Shown: in pieces, positions 1-12,516 of the stretch | Layout of the letters: each line of letters opens with the position of its first letter | Numbering within the stretch: the stretch's first letter is position 1 | NCBI RefSeq assembly: GCF_000003195.3 | Contig: NC_012872.2 | Location: 58,137,695-58,201,694 of the forward strand | Origin: Sorghum bicolor | Lineage: Eukaryota; Streptophyta; Magnoliopsida; Poales; Poaceae | Reading direction: 5' to 3' | Length of the DNA: 64,000 nt | Notes under the pieces: model-generated | Told to the model about the DNA's origin: nothing | Seen by the model: only the letters and a program-made list of their open reading frames with translations | The model's database searches: none | Position numbers and translations under genes: made by a program

Positions 1-518
1 ATTAATTAATTAATGCTTATGCTGTAACTTGCACCTTTGTTTTTTTGTACAACTGTATCTGGTGGGCCCATAATAATCTTGAGGTGCGTTAGCCAGATGT
101 CCTAATCTACTATTCACCTTAGTAGATTATATATATCCATATCGTCTCTAGTCTCTTAGCTACTTCGTCATGTCCTGATTGTACGGCTTACCCCATTAGT
201 CTGTTATTTAATTTATGAATCTGCATTCGTTCTCTAACTACAGGAAGAATTGTTATAAACTGTGCGACCGTGAGGTTTTCAGACCTGGTTTCCTCATAAA
301 CTGGATCAATTATATTTCTCCTTAATTGAAAGGCAGAGCTCCTGCCATTGTGTTCAAAAAAAGGAAGAATTGTTAGGCGAGGTTGTTTCAGTCTTTCGTA
401 TAAGCTCATGCATGAACCTGATGTCTTTGTCTATCTATTGGTGCAGTTTCCATTCACGGTTCAAAAGGCTTTGCGTGTTCATGGGTATTCTCTTCTCACA
501 TTTACCTATTGTTTTCAG
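1..518 (+). other. intron of the LACS gene, no coding exon recognised
   Basis: AT-rich sequence upstream of the first LACS exon I can place. The next exon opens in the middle of a codon (one base is supplied by an exon that must lie before this window), so this stretch is intron. A short segment at 445-479 follows a CAG acceptor-like site but its phase does not fit the next exon. Confidence 0.7.
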
Positions 519-2970
519 GACTACAAGCTAAAATATCCTCTGGTGGGTTTTTAAAGAGTACACTGTTTAATGTTGCTTACAAATTGTAAGTTTTCTGTCC
601 TAAATATTCTAAAATCAATATTTCTTCTGAGTGTGCTAATGATAACCTTTTACTTTGACCAATAAGTGCCTGTACCTGCAGTTACTCACATTTTACAAGT
701 GAAAGTATTTAAGTCCACATTGTATTTTGCAGCAAGCATTTTAGAATGATGAGAGGAGCTAAGCACAATGAAGCTGCTTCCATATGTGACAAAGTAGTTT
801 TTAGTAAGGTAATCAAACTAGGCAGACAACAATTCTTGATTATGTATGCTCTTTAGACTATTTACCATTTAGAATTGAACTTATTGGTTTTCAGGTGAAA
901 GAGGGTCTTGGTGGAAACGTTAGAGTTATTTTATCTGGAGCTGCTCCACTTGCTACCCATGTTGAAGAATACTTGCGAGTGGTGACATGTGCACATGTCT
1001 TACAAGGATATGGTACATTTCTTTTGTGATGTGAAAGCTAGAAATTCCTACTCTTGCGATTGATTCATGTTAAAACCTTGCTCCTGATTTGGGAGTCCTG
1101 AGTACTGACATTTTTATGCTGCGGTTTGTCTAGTTGGAGCCCCTTATAATTTAGTAGTGTCTAAGATCCACAACGAAAGCATGGAAAATTGGTGTAACTG
1201 TGTAAATTAAGTTACTGCGTTATTGATTTTCTGCTTGCAGCATCACCAATGCTGTTGGCTTGTAGTCGGTGTAGTTAACGATCACCCAATAAATAAGATT
1301 CTGTCAGCAGAATGGTCCACTTTTATTTATTTTTTCATGACATGCACTTAGTTTTAAAAATCATTTTAACATAAATAGAGAAGAATAGTAAGAAATTAAT
1401 ATATTCTAGCCAAGTTAGGTCACGTGCAAGCTGATGATGCTTTTATTGAGGATGTGAACAGAACTTGCTTCTCTTCTCCAACCTATACCCGTACTTGAAT
1501 GTCTTCACTCATCTTCTTTCCTTTTAGGTCTCACGGAAACTTGTGCTGGATCTTTTGTCTCGCTACCAAATCAAATGTCCATGATAGGAACTGTTGGCCC
1601 CCCAGTGCCAAACATCGATGTTCGTCTGGAGTCGGTCCCAGAAATGGATTACGATGCACTGGCGAGCACGCCTCGTGGAGAGATATGCATCAGGGGAGAA
1701 ACATTATTCTCAGGATACTACAAGCGCGAAGACCTTACAAAGGAGGTCCTGATTGATGGATGGTTCCACACTGGTATTGTGTTGCCCGTACTACTGCTCT
1801 GCTTTTACATAGCGATCACAATTTTTATGACACACATTGTTAGCAGTTAAAATTCCATGTAGAACTCCAGGGTTCCAATCATATACCATCACCAGAATTT
1901 CCTATTTTGTGCTTCAACCAAGCAGAAATCTGACACGTCTCCATGTTCTGTTGCAGGTGACATTGGTGAGTGGCAACCTGATGGATGTATGAAAATCATC
2001 GATCGCAAAAAGAATATATTCAAACTTTCGCAGGGTGAATATGTGGCGGTTGAAAATTTGGAGAATGTTTACGGCCTTGTTTCTGCTTCAGACTCGGTAT
2101 GTAATGTTCAACATTTTAATTTCTCTGGTATTTTCAATTTTTCTGTAACATCATTCTATATATGAAATGCTAATAAAACTGGATTGTTTTGCATATGCTT
2201 CTGTCCTAGTTGTTCTGCAGAAGGAACTTGAATTGTCTTTTTTCTTTTTTTTTTCTTTTTTTTAGATATGGGTATATGGGAACAGCTTTGAGTCCTTCCT
2301 TGTTGCTGTGGTCAATCCCAACAAGGAGGCTCTTGAGAGTTGGGCTGCAGCAAATGGAATAAGTGGTGATTTTGAGTCCTTGTGCAAGAATCCAAAAGCA
2401 AAAGAATACATTTTAGGAGAACTGTCAAGAATAGGAAAAGAAAAGAAGGTGAGGAATATGATTGTTCTTTTGTTTTGCTTGTTCCAACGATTCTTATCTG
2501 CTTGCTACTGATGAGAATCATAACCCAACTTGTTTCCTCAGCTCAAAGGTTTTGAATTCATAAAAGATGTGCACCTGGAACCAGTACCATTTGACATGGA
2601 CCGTGATTTGATCACTCCGACATACAAAAAGAAGCGTCCACAACTGCTCAAGTACTACCAGGTACTTCTCATAGAACTATTGGCGCAAAGTTGGTCCAGT
2701 ATATTCTGTTTATTGCAAGCATAACAGTGTGTTTATTGAAATGTCCTTGAATTAGTTTAAGCTATTATTGTTTCGTTACAATAGTATCTCTTGATTCTCA
2801 CCTGTTACAATAGTGATGCTTGTATACCTGAGTCTATTATTGTTTCATTTTATCATTCTTTTGCTTGTTTATGGGTCTGTGTGTTGCAGTGAGACAGGAA
2901 AGTGTTTTCTGAGTTGTATCCTCCAATTTTGCAGGGCGTGATTGACAACATGTACAAAAGTGCTAAGTGA
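519..2970 (+). CDS. long-chain acyl-CoA synthetase, C-terminal part (LACS4-like)
   Basis: Activates long-chain fatty acids to acyl-CoA through an acyl-AMP intermediate, normally at the ER membrane. Eight exons with GT-AG borders and matching phases: 519-585, 733-808, 895-1012, 1528-1773, 1957-2096, 2266-2448, 2542-2661, 2935-2970 (stop TGA), about 327 residues. Seen: [16 protein letters not shown], the [11 protein letters not shown] segment across the third/fourth exon border, [17 protein letters not shown], the adenylation motif [16 protein letters not shown], and the LACS signature [20 protein letters not shown]. The N-terminal half with the P-loop-like AMP-binding motif lies before position 1. 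Family (plant LACS, ANL superfamily) is clear; the LACS3/4/5-type assignment is from remembered similarity. No frameshift or stop is seen in the exons, so this end looks functional. Confidence 0.93.
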
Positions 2971-3758
2971 ACTCACTCTACAGTACAGAACATCCAGATG
3001 AAGATTCCCAACGCTGAATCTTGAAGGAACCGACAGAAGTTTTGCTGTGTATATGTTCGTAGTTTGTATGCCAGAATTCTTTCTGTATCAGTTTTTCAGA
3101 AACGATTTGCCTTGGGCATATATACAGCAAGCGGGCAACGTGGCCAGCAGGCAAGTACAGACACCGTTTCAATCAAATTGCTTGAACTATGGAACTGGCA
3201 ATTAGTTAAGGCCAGTCTTGGGGGTTTCATGTCCCAGTTTGACTCAATGTGTTAGAAACAGTGTATATAAGTTTCATCCACGTAAATCTCATTTCATCTC
3301 ACAAAACTTTTATCATCTCTCTTCATCTATCTATTCCATATAATGTCAGCGTATTCTGGAGCTGCCGAAGCCCCTTGAAATTGTGTACTGCAGCATATTT
3401 TTTGTACTTAATCTCGCCGCCAGACACGTAAAGAGATCGATCTCGCGGCACCAAACACTGCGTACAAAATCTAGCCGTGTGGACGGGCAGTCCCTCGACG
3501 GCACAATGCTGTACAGTGTACACACCCGTGTGCCCGTACTTGCTAGGCGTTGTTGTTGTTCAAGCTGGCCACTCGACCCGGGTAGGCGTGCACACGGCAC
3601 ACGTGTGCGGCCATTGCCTGTCCGTAGAGCGAGTCCCGGCCCACCATAGTACTGGACCGATCAGAGCGAAGCAAGAGCAGCCTCGAATCGGATTCGTACG
3701 GCGGGTACTCCTGTCCACGTGGATGGGCTGAATCCGGGCCAGCAGCCTCCAATTTATT
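2971..3758. other. LACS 3' UTR and intergenic DNA
   Basis: About 300-450 bases after the LACS stop are probably 3' UTR. From about 3400 the sequence turns GC-richer; several overlapping short open frames on both strands are mutually exclusive and none resembles a known protein. No gene is called. Confidence 0.4.
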
Positions 3759-3912
3759 GCCTTGTCTAGTTCTAAAAAAATTACAAATTTTTTTAAATTT
3801 TTCGTCATATCAAATCTTACGGTACATGTATGAAGTATTAAATATAAATAAAAATATTAACTAGTTATATAGTTTATTTGTAATTTACGAGATGAATCTT
3901 TTAAGCCTAGTT
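3759..3912. mobile_element. MITE half, GGCCTTGTTTAG family
   Basis: Degenerate left half of the high-copy grass MITE that recurs through this window: a GCCTTGT-AGTT start, a core reading CGTCAT-TCAAATCTTACGG, then TTAAATATA and a GAGATGAATCTTTTAAGCCTAGTTAG block. It is cut short where the next copy begins. Confidence 0.65.
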
Positions 3913-3913
3913 A

Positions 3914-4080
3914 GGTCTTGTTTAGTTCCAAAAACATTTGGAAAATCGACACTGTAGCATTTTTCGTTTGTATTTGATAAATATTGTCCAATCATGGACT
4001 AACTAGGCTCAAAAGATTCGTCTCGTCAATTCTGAGTTTTCGACTAAATAAAAACTAATTGCACAGTTTGGTCCGAGATT
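3914..4080. mobile_element. MITE half, GGCCTTGTTTAG family
   Basis: Starts GGTCTTGTTTAGTTCC and shows the opposite-end signature of the same family (CACTGTAGCA, TTTCGTTTGTATTTG, CAATCATGGACTAACTAGG, then GATTCGTCTCG). The far end is lost. It abuts the preceding half copy. Confidence 0.65.
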
Positions 4081-4083
4081 TCG

Positions 4084-4135
4084 AGTCAAATAATCTTATA
4101 TTAATATATTTAGTGAAATCTAAGATTATTTGACT
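4084..4135. repeat. perfect 15-bp stem hairpin
   Basis: AGTCAAATAATCTTA at 4084-4098 pairs with its exact reverse complement at 4121-4135 around a 22-base AT-rich loop. It sits at the broken end of a MITE and is probably a relic of another small element. Confidence 0.6.
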
Positions 4136-7100
4136 TCTTAAAATGTGAAATTTCTCTTCATCCGATGCTGCCTCTGTTATCGGAGTTTTCCGGCGAATGA
4201 AAACTCCCCTAGTGAACAACGATACCATATATTCTAGTGATCTTGTAGCACAACCACCACCACTATATGAGTCTTTGCATCCAATCGACTTAGTTCCAAC
4301 TTGTGTCTTGGACTTTCTGCATGTCTTGTTATATCTTCTAATGTCTTGCTTGAGGTGTTAATTACACCGATCTTTTGCACACATATTTTTCTTTCCTAGT
4401 TTCATATATTACCCCCAAATAGTTTCATATATTCCCAGTTCCCTAAATCACAACAATAAGAAGTCATAGGTAGAAATACTCACATCATTGTCACTGGTTT
4501 CATTTGCTAGTGCATCACCTCTCCCAAGTAGAAAAGGGTCATTTATCATAGGCTTATTCATGGTTTATTTGGATGTGTCAATGTAAAGTGTGGTATCCCA
4601 TACAATTTTGAACATCAAAGATTTGGTGCAGAGAACGCATGTCCTTAGTCCAATGGGTTAGGGTTCTATTAATAATTAGTCTAGTAGTTGGCACTAAATA
4701 AAGGATGATGAGAATTATAGATACGAGAGATCCAGATGGTAATAATATGTGTTATTGTGGACAAGATGTCACTACCCCAAACCATTTTTCTCCCTTATGG
4801 CTTAGACCATTCCCATCCCGTGAGCCTCTTCCATCAGGAGCCGTCAGCCTTCCCCTACGTGGCCCAACCCCAAACGGAAAAAAGGATTCCGCCATCACAG
4901 AGGCTTGGTTTCAGCCCCTCCTACTATAGGGATTGGATTGGCATGCTGAGTTCCCAGAAGGCGATGGATGGCGTGCTCATTTCGCGCTGAAGCTGAGAGA
5001 TGGCCCAATTAGCAGTCACTATGACGCGCACACTCAGGTAAAAGGAAAGCACAAAATATTCCCACCACGCGAGCACTGTACTTCCCTACCTTATCTTTTC
5101 CAATCCATACCTTGTCCTCGCGCTTCTTCCTTCCACAGTCCATGTGCATCTTCTTCCCACCGTCACTGCTCAAGCCCTTCCACTGTCGACGCTCGAGCCC
5201 CTACCACCTACGCCTCCACCACCACTCTAGCCCCATCCGCCGCTGTCGCTAACCTCATCTGCCATTCCGCTGCCACCACCTACCACCGAAGCCACCCCTC
5301 CCCCTTGTGCTGCAGCCACTACCTCTGCCTTCTTTGGCGCCCCAGCCCGGCCATGACTCTATCCAATAATGCGTCACCACCGCATTAAGACCATCCCAAA
5401 ATTGGAGGAACCTTGCCTCTTCTCTCCCTACCGACCCATCTACATATCCTGGACCATCCAAAAATTGTTCGATTAGTCTTGCATCCGCTAGGTTCTCTAG
5501 GGCAGAAAGGGTAAAGTATAGCTTTTACTTGTGTTCTTGCTTGTATTAAGAAATTTGGATCTTTTTGGCTGAAGAAAATTGTGTTATGAATGTGCCTAAA
5601 CCAGCGGGAGATGCAAAAATGGGCTGAATTCAGCATCCATCGCCGACCTGACTTTTGTTCTAGCAGTTTTCAAAGCTTCTCTTCTACCGTCCTGAAATCT
5701 ATGTCAAGCATTACTGGTTAGTTATCCCTCTCCATTTTATTGCTGAACTTTGCGACATTTAATCTTGTTTACTCTGCACAATGTATAATGAGATGGAATG
5801 CAACATGGTCCTATGGGAAAAAGACTTTGATGGAGGAAAATACAGAGCTACTGTCATGGACTAATCTGGTCCTGTTTATGAAATGTTACATCCCTTTATA
5901 TGCATGTGGAATTGGTGAATTACATGCATGCTACCATTTATAGTTATCATTACTATTAAGCTTTCTGGTGACTGGTGGTCTACTATATGTCATAATGTCA
6001 AAAGAAAGCAGGTATATATATGCCGTCTAAGAAAGAAGATAGCGGTTGAAGAAGAAACTGAAGCTAACACACGACCGTGCCATCGAAAAGAGAAAAAGAA
6101 AGCGGTGGAGATGGGAACCAAAACTGATGTGGATCGGTGGATAGCTCGATCAGGTGATCTTATTTACCCAAGTTGTTGTTGAAACTTTGAATTTTGAACC
6201 ATGTTCTGGGTTCAGGGCTGGACCGTTGAGATAGATAGTTCGGTGGGCCTTATTTGTGGCCTGTGGCAGCGTGCATTATGGCTGCATGCATGCATGCGTG
6301 GTTCCATTTCCATCTGGTGCCCATCGAACGAAGTCGTCAATGCGTGACGTGCGTCGTCGATCGTCTCATCCATTACGAAATTTGGCCTCTTTGCACCGCT
6401 TCCTGGGATGCGGCGTGGCTGCCTTCACTCACGCGACGGCGCTGCGTGTCTGCCTGTACGCTCTCTCGTGCACCACGTGTACTGTTCATGTGTCTGGGAC
6501 TCTCTCTGCGCTTTCTGTTGGTAGTTGGCGTAGGATGCTAGCTGGTACACACAATTTCATCCTGTGCTGTGCGTGCGTGTACGAGTAGAGTACTTGTTGC
6601 TACTACACGTCCATTGATCGAAGAAAGAACAAAAAACATTTCTTGTATTGGTAAGAGTACACAAAATAAAGTGAATAGGAGCAAACAACTTTCTTTTTTT
6701 TTTTTTATCTTCATCGGCGACACGCCTGAGTGAGTCAGCAAAGGAATCACTTTATATGGTCGAGGAGCCACGTACGTAGCCTTTGTTGCGGGTGACCTTG
6801 AGATAATAAGCAGCGCAAGGTCTAGACTCTAGCATGCCACGTATGCGTCGCTTTACAGTTCGTGTTAGCTTGCTTCTAGGTATATACTAGGTAGTACGTG
6901 GCCCACAACACACAATCGACCATGCTTTGGTTGATGACATCTTGCACCTTTACATGGTGGAATCTTTTTGGTCGTGTACGGCTCATCATCACGGCCGGGC
7001 TACCACATAATAATCTACATACTCCTACGTTCGATTGTATATACGTACACGTCCTTGTCGAACAAAAAGGAGGACACAAGAAATACACGTTGTCGATTAG

Positions 7101-7438
7101 ACAAGCGGAATGCAAGCAATAACTGGCTAAAACTCCACAGTAGAGTACTACTCCACCGCTTAAATCTCAGATCATTGCACTCCACCGCTTGAGAAGCATC
7201 ACACTCAAAGCTTCCAAAAACCATTAGTCGTCGTCACAAGAGCTACGCTGCCCGGGCACCAGGCAGCACCGAAAGGCGCTTGCTACGAGACAGAGACCGT
7301 CTCTCGCTACGCCACGCCATCGCCACACGCCACTACTAGTACAGTACAGATGGAGCGAGACTGCCGCCACACGCCCACACTCCCACACTATACTGTATAT
7401 ACACGTACGAGGACCGACGCGAGTGACCCGCGCGGCTT
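4136..7438. other. gene-poor intergenic DNA
   Basis: No gene could be supported over these 3.3 kb. Open frames up to 151 codons (for example 4933-5388) are proline/serine-rich, overlap frames of similar length and match no family I recognise. A polypyrimidine-rich stretch lies near 5080-5400 and a T run at 6694-6705. The 3' part (6240-7440) is mixed in composition with many short dispersed motifs. Confidence 0.5.
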
Positions 7439-7441
7439 TCA

Positions 7442-8342
7442 GGGCAGTCCCAATGGGTATTTACGGTGGTTTCTATCTCTATTAAATGAGATGCCACCTA
7501 AGCAAAAATGCTGACATGACAGATCAATAAATGAGAAAAGAGAAGCAAAACATAAGAAATCGTTTCTTCATCAGGAAACGAAGTCTTCCCTCGTCCTGAT
7601 GCACAAAGAAACGGTGAAATCCCCGTTGGGAAGAAACCACCCGTTTCTATACGCACCCGCCCTTGCTCCCATGCCGGCCGCACTGCCCGCGACGCCAGCC
7701 CCGTTCGCCCATGCCGCTGTGGAGGTCGCCGCAGCAGCCGCGCCCATGCGCCCCCCAGCGCTGCCACGCACTGCCATGGGAGTTCGCCGTACTCGCCTCG
7801 TTCGAGCGTGTTGCAGCGCTGGCCCAAGCCCCCAATGGACATGGACATGGACGGCCCCAAGCCCCCGATAGGGATGGACGAGAACGGCGGCGTCGACGGC
7901 CTGCCAAGCGACTCGCGCTCGCCGGTCGCCACCGCTGCCTTCGCTCGCGCAGCGCTTTGACACGCTGGCCGCGCACGCATCTCATCCGCGCACGTGGCCA
8001 TCCAAAGCGAGCAGCGAGGTGTTGGCCGACGCGTTGGGCATGAGCAGACGAGCATGCAGCTTTCCGTGGCAAGCATGCAGCCTTCCGTGCCGAGGTGGAC
8101 ACCGGCTGTGAGGCTCCTCCAGGCCCTCGCCTGCTGCACAAGCTTATCCATGGTGAGCATGAGCTCACGCCTCGTGCTCAGAGTGAGGATGAGGATAGAT
8201 TTGAGAGAGAGAAAGCAAAAACAAAAGTAGCATATTTATTAAGCTAAGAAACTTCCATTGTGTGGAATAGTTTCTATTGATAGTTTCTTGTTGACGTGGC
8301 AGGTATGGAAAGCGTGCGTAGTTTTAATCATTGGGACTGCCC
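7442..8342. mobile_element. 901-bp TIR element with GC-rich cargo
   Basis: Perfect 14-bp terminal inverted repeats, GGGCAGTCCCAATG at both ends, flanked by the 3-bp target duplication TCA (7439-7441 and 8343-8345). Sub-terminal DNA is AT-rich, while the interior at about 7600-8150 is strongly GC-rich and open in several frames (220 codons on the - strand, 7498-8160). The 3-bp duplication and GG-starting ends fit a PIF/Harbinger-like non-autonomous element, though the duplication is not the usual TWA. No transposase is seen. The interior may be a captured host gene piece; I do not recognise it. Confidence 0.75.
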
Positions 8343-8374
8343 TCAGAAACCAGCGACAATGGAGTGGAGCGCGC

Positions 8375-8393
8375 GGGGGGGGGGGGGGGGGGG
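8375..8393 (+). repeat. 19-base G homopolymer
   Basis: Uninterrupted run of about 19 G, beside GCGCGC. Such a tract can form quadruplex DNA and is also a typical sequencing weak spot, so its length should not be trusted. Confidence 0.9.
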
Positions 8394-8689
8394 TTCTGGC
8401 AGGCCCCCCCGGACTGCGAGCCTACTAGCTTTTCGGTGGCGCGCGCGCCACACGTGGCGAGCGGGCGCGGCGAACCTGCGGGCGTACGAAAGCGCCAGCC
8501 CCCGTCGTGGTCCATGTCCATCCGAGTCGTCGTTACCGAGACCGAGGGCGACAGGGCGCGCAACGCAGGCAGGAAAGAGATTGAAAAAAGCCGGGGGCAC
8601 GCGCCCGTTATAACTGCCGGGGTGTCCACGTCGCATGGCCGGAGACGGACGGGGCCCGGCACACAGGAGCGAGTAGTGAGTAGTACACA

Positions 8690-9029
8690 TAGATTGGAGA
8701 TGAAAAGATTTTGGTTGTCACATCGGATATGTCGGAAAGATGTCGGAAGGGGTTTTTTAAAACTAATAAAAAAATAAATTACATAGCTCGTCTGGAAACT
8801 GCAAGACAAATCTATTAAGCATAATTAATATATCATTAGCACATGTAGGTTGCTGTAGCCCTTAAGGCTAATCATGAACTAACTGGGCTTAAAAGATTCG
8901 TCTCGTGATTTTCAACCAAACTGTGTAATTAGTTTATTTTTTAATCTATATTTAATGTTCCATGCATGTGTCTAAAGATTCGATGTGATGGATGAAAAAT
9001 TTTTAGGTGAGAAACTAAACAGGGCCTCA
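8690..9029. mobile_element. diverged MITE, GGCCTTGTTTAG family, with internal insertion
   Basis: Right part is clear: AACTAACTGGGCTTAAAAGATTCG, TCTATATTTAATGTTCCATGCATG, GATTCGATGTGATGG and a final AAACTAAACAGGGCC. The left part is scrambled (TCGTCTGGAAACTGCAAGAC) and the copy is longer than the usual 240 bp, so it is either a distant relative or a merged pair. Confidence 0.55.
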
Positions 9030-9549
9030 GGAGAACCGGCTGCTCTGCTGATGCCGTGGAGACGTGGGGCGGGCAGCAGGGCGCGCGCTGCACCTGGACC
9101 CTCGGCATGGCCCGCACGTCCGCAGCCGTCGACACGCGTCCCCTCGCCGCCTGCTATTTTTTCCTCCGATCCACCCCCCCGGACAAGCGTCCACGACCAG
9201 ACCAGACCATGCATGCCACCGCTGACCCGCGCCGCGCCTCCTTGTGCAGCGCGCCCCCGTGGCCGTGCGACAGCAGGCATGGCCGCTGGCTGAACCGCGG
9301 AAACGTTTCCAAATAATCCTCTCGTCAAGGGTCAATGTCACCCGCTTGATGACTGATTAAGCAAGAGCATCTGTCCATCTTTTGGTGGTCGAGTCCTTTT
9401 TTTTTTATATAGTGTGTACCACTACTAGTGCTCATGTCGTTACCGTGTATGGAGCTTTCATCAAAAGTTAGGCCTAACGGTTGCCCAAAATAGAGTATTG
9501 GTAAAACAATCACTCTCTTTGAATTAGTGCACTGCTATCACCGGACATA
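9030..9549. other. GC-rich intergenic DNA, no gene called
   Basis: About 300 bases (9030-9310) are GC-rich and open in several overlapping frames on both strands, up to 118 codons. The frames are arginine/alanine-rich and none looks like a protein family; I treat them as composition artefacts. The rest is AT-rich with a T run at 9398-9405. Confidence 0.45.
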
Positions 9550-9790
9550 GGTCTTGTTTAGTTCATCCAAAACCAAAAAATTTTCAAAATTTCTCGTCAC
9601 ATCGAATCTTGTGACACATACATGAAACATTAAATATAGACGAAAACAAAAACTAATTACACAGTTTTCCTTCAAATCGCGAGACGAATCTTTTGACCTT
9701 ACTTAGTTTATGATTGGACAATATTTACCACAAACAAATGAAACTGCTATAGTAGCGAAATCCAAAAAAAATTCACATCTAAATAAGACC
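9550..9790. mobile_element. complete MITE, GGCCTTGTTTAG family, TSD ATA
   Basis: 241 bp from GGTCTTGTTTAG to AAATAAGACC, with the 3-bp duplication ATA at 9547-9549 and 9791-9793. Core blocks are typical of the family (CGTCACATCGAATCTTG, TTAAATATAGACG, GCGAGACGAATCTTTTGA, TGATTGGACAATATTT). Confidence 0.85.
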
Positions 9791-12516
9791 ATAGTATGTT
9801 CGCGCAATTCAATACGTCAACGCTACTATATAGTAGTAATGTTTTTAATGTGTTTGGAAGCTATTAATTACCGCTACTCTTATAGTGGTATTTATTTTTT
9901 TAAATCTTTGCTCCAGTATAGCCACTATTATTCTATAACTGTTGTGCAAAATTAAACGCAGTGTGACCCCTACCCGCTCTCTCCTCTCTTTTTTCCTATC
10001 TCTAGCGGTCTTAGGAAAAAATTTAGATTGACAAGTAGGCTAGCCGGTGGGGATGAGAGAGACAACGGTGAAGTGGATGTGGCGGTAAAATTGCCAAAAG
10101 AGACAATAGAGGAGGCAGCTGGGTTAGGTTAGGAAAGGGCGAAGAATGGCTATGGCGGTAGTGGGTGGCAGTGGCGGTCTCATGCTCTCCTGGAAAGTGC
10201 ACTGGTCGCGCGTTAACTCGCTCCTAACTATTGCTAAAATGGTCACTTGCATAGAAAAATACTATCATCCAAAAAGTTAGAGCGTCATCTTCAACTCTTG
10301 CCGCATGATTTTTTGAAAAAAATTCTTGGCACATGTAATTTGGTTCGAAGTGCTCCATTTGACCAAGTTGTTCTTTGTTACCATTGCATACCTAGATACA
10401 ACATACACAATAATGAAAAATCTACGATAAATCTTATAACTTTTGTCAGCCTTAAATGATACTTTATATGCGATGTGAACATACACGTACAAGAATCTAC
10501 GATAAGCCTTACAACTCTTGTTCAACTTAAATGATATTTTGTATGTGACATAAAAATTGCTCAGTTGGTTAGATTCTTAGTGGTGGAATGTGTCCATTTG
10601 AATTCAAGTCTCAACATTGTCATTTTCATTTTTTGGATTCTTAGTGGTGGTAAGATCTAGCAACATATACAAAGAAATCATCAACCATAGGAGGTGACTA
10701 GGCTAAGGGATGGGCAACCCTAACAGCTAGCTATAGATGTTGACTTCAAGTCACAAAAGTGGACGTGTCCGAAAATTGTCGACTTGTCGATCTTGATCTT
10801 TGTATTTAGGTAGCAAAACCTTACTCTTTTCATTTCATCACATCTATAATTCTTATTGTTGTCGTTGACTACTTTGTGATGTCAATGGTGTGTTGGGTGT
10901 GAGATGCTCCTATGAGCGTCGGGTACTCCTACACAGAGGAAGTGAGTGCCCTTGTAAAGTGAAATGAGCAAGGAGACGTTGGCTTGTTTGTCGTACTCAT
11001 GGGCCTTGTCGATAAAGAGATACCCACTCTCCAGCATGGCCCATTATGCATTGTTGATGTGTCCTATGGTAGCAAGCTAGGTGCAATATTCAGCCTTGCT
11101 TTGAAAAGGGATATCCATGTAGGCATGCTCAATATCATGCTCTAAGGTGTTGAACCCAACTGAGCTAATCGAAACCATATCCTCATTGACTAGAACCGAT
11201 GCATTTAGCCATAATTCTGATCTTAGATTTCTAATCATTAGATTGATCTTGATTAATTTGATTCCAAGTGCCCTCACAGCATAACCAAATTAACTGAGCA
11301 TAAAAAATATATGCAATGAGGACCAACAAGAGCTCCCCCGCATGGTCTTATAACAACCCAAGCTGCCTTCATGCCCTCACATGTATACTTTGACCCTAAC
11401 TCTCAATCTCTCATCTCACCTCTCTCGCCCCTTTCAGTCTCTGCCTACAGTCACTGCTTGTCACACGCTCAAACTCAAGACAAGCGACTCCCTCCCTCCA
11501 AACCTCTTGCCATAGGCACATGAGTGTTGGTGACTCCTCTCCTCCTTTCCACCCTAGCAAGCACATGTGCTAGCGGCTCCTCACTCATTCCCCACCCAAT
11601 GAGGCTTTGTAATGGCTTCTTCCTCACTCTCTTAATCCATTGGGCAGGGGCTCTTCCCTCCCTTGTTCTTATCAAATCCAACTGCAAAGGGGGATGCACA
11701 TGAAGATGACATGGTACACTACAATCTTTGTAGGGATGACATACGAAGGTGTTGCACCTCGAGAGGCACAAGTTTTTTGGTCACCCAGGTGCTCATTGCT
11801 TATCCAATACTCCGCGGCCTAACATTAGAGTGGTTCGGGAAAACATGTTTTTTTGTTGTATTTTATTCAATTATTTCTTGGCTAGATAAAGTTGTGTCAA
11901 TAACGAATGGTTAGTTTAATCATGAATGAAGACTAAGCTAATTGAGACTGAATTTCTCGGTCTCGATAATTTTAGAAACTATCCTATCTCCAACTTTAGA
12001 TAACCAAAATTTGAGAAAAAGTCAACCTAAATGTTCTGTCTAACCAAATGTCCACTCTGATCTCCTCTGGTTCCTCCCTAGCTCCTACTTTCTTTCCATG
12101 AAAAAATTCTACCTACAAAGAGGAAAAACATGTTCTTCTAAAATATCAACAACTGCAAGGGCTTGGGCTATATGGGCAAATAGTAGTTTTAATTACATTA
12201 CATTATTCACTTTCTTCAGAAGAATTGTAGGACCTAAAGTTTTTTCCCATGCGCATGTCCACATACTTAGGCTTTTGTTATGAAGAGGTGCACTAGAAGT
12301 TGAGGCTGGAGGTATTTTGTCTTCCTTTGATGGCTATAAATTGATATGGGTTGGCCCATGTATAGGTCTACTAACTCAAGATATTGTGCATCTAAATCCA
12401 TGATTAACCTTTTTTGTAGATGGATAAGACTTACTTAAAATGCACTTATACTTTCTAAAAACTCATCAACATTTAACACATCAAGGCTAAAGATTGATGT
12501 TAGTTATTATTGCAGG
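9791..12516. other. gene-poor intergenic DNA
   Basis: No gene supported. A 66-codon - strand frame at 11077-11277 and short frames near 11475-11900 and 12098-12283 have no recognisable relatives. Composition is that of decayed transposon DNA. Confidence 0.5.
10557..10630 (+). mobile_element. Au-SINE-like fragment
   Basis: TGCTCAGTTGGTTAGATTC resembles the tRNA-type A box; about 35 bases on, ATTTGAATTCAAGTC is a worn B box. Between them lies TTAGTGGTGGAA, a word I associate with the grass Au SINE. Too degenerate and too short to be a tRNA gene. Confidence 0.5.

Noticed and set aside
445..479. Possible extra LACS exon after a GTGCAG acceptor-like site
   Set aside because: Its 3' border would leave two bases in phase while the next exon needs one, and the peptide does not resemble the family.
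4933..5388. 151-codon frame as a gene
   Set aside because: Pro/Ser/Thr-rich composition, no recognised family, no intron or promoter support.
7498..8160. 220-codon - strand frame as an active gene
   Set aside because: It lies inside a TIR element and begins in its sub-terminal repeat; overlapping frames are similarly open.
10557..10630. tRNA gene
   Set aside because: A and B boxes are worn and no cloverleaf can be drawn; it fits an Au-type SINE.
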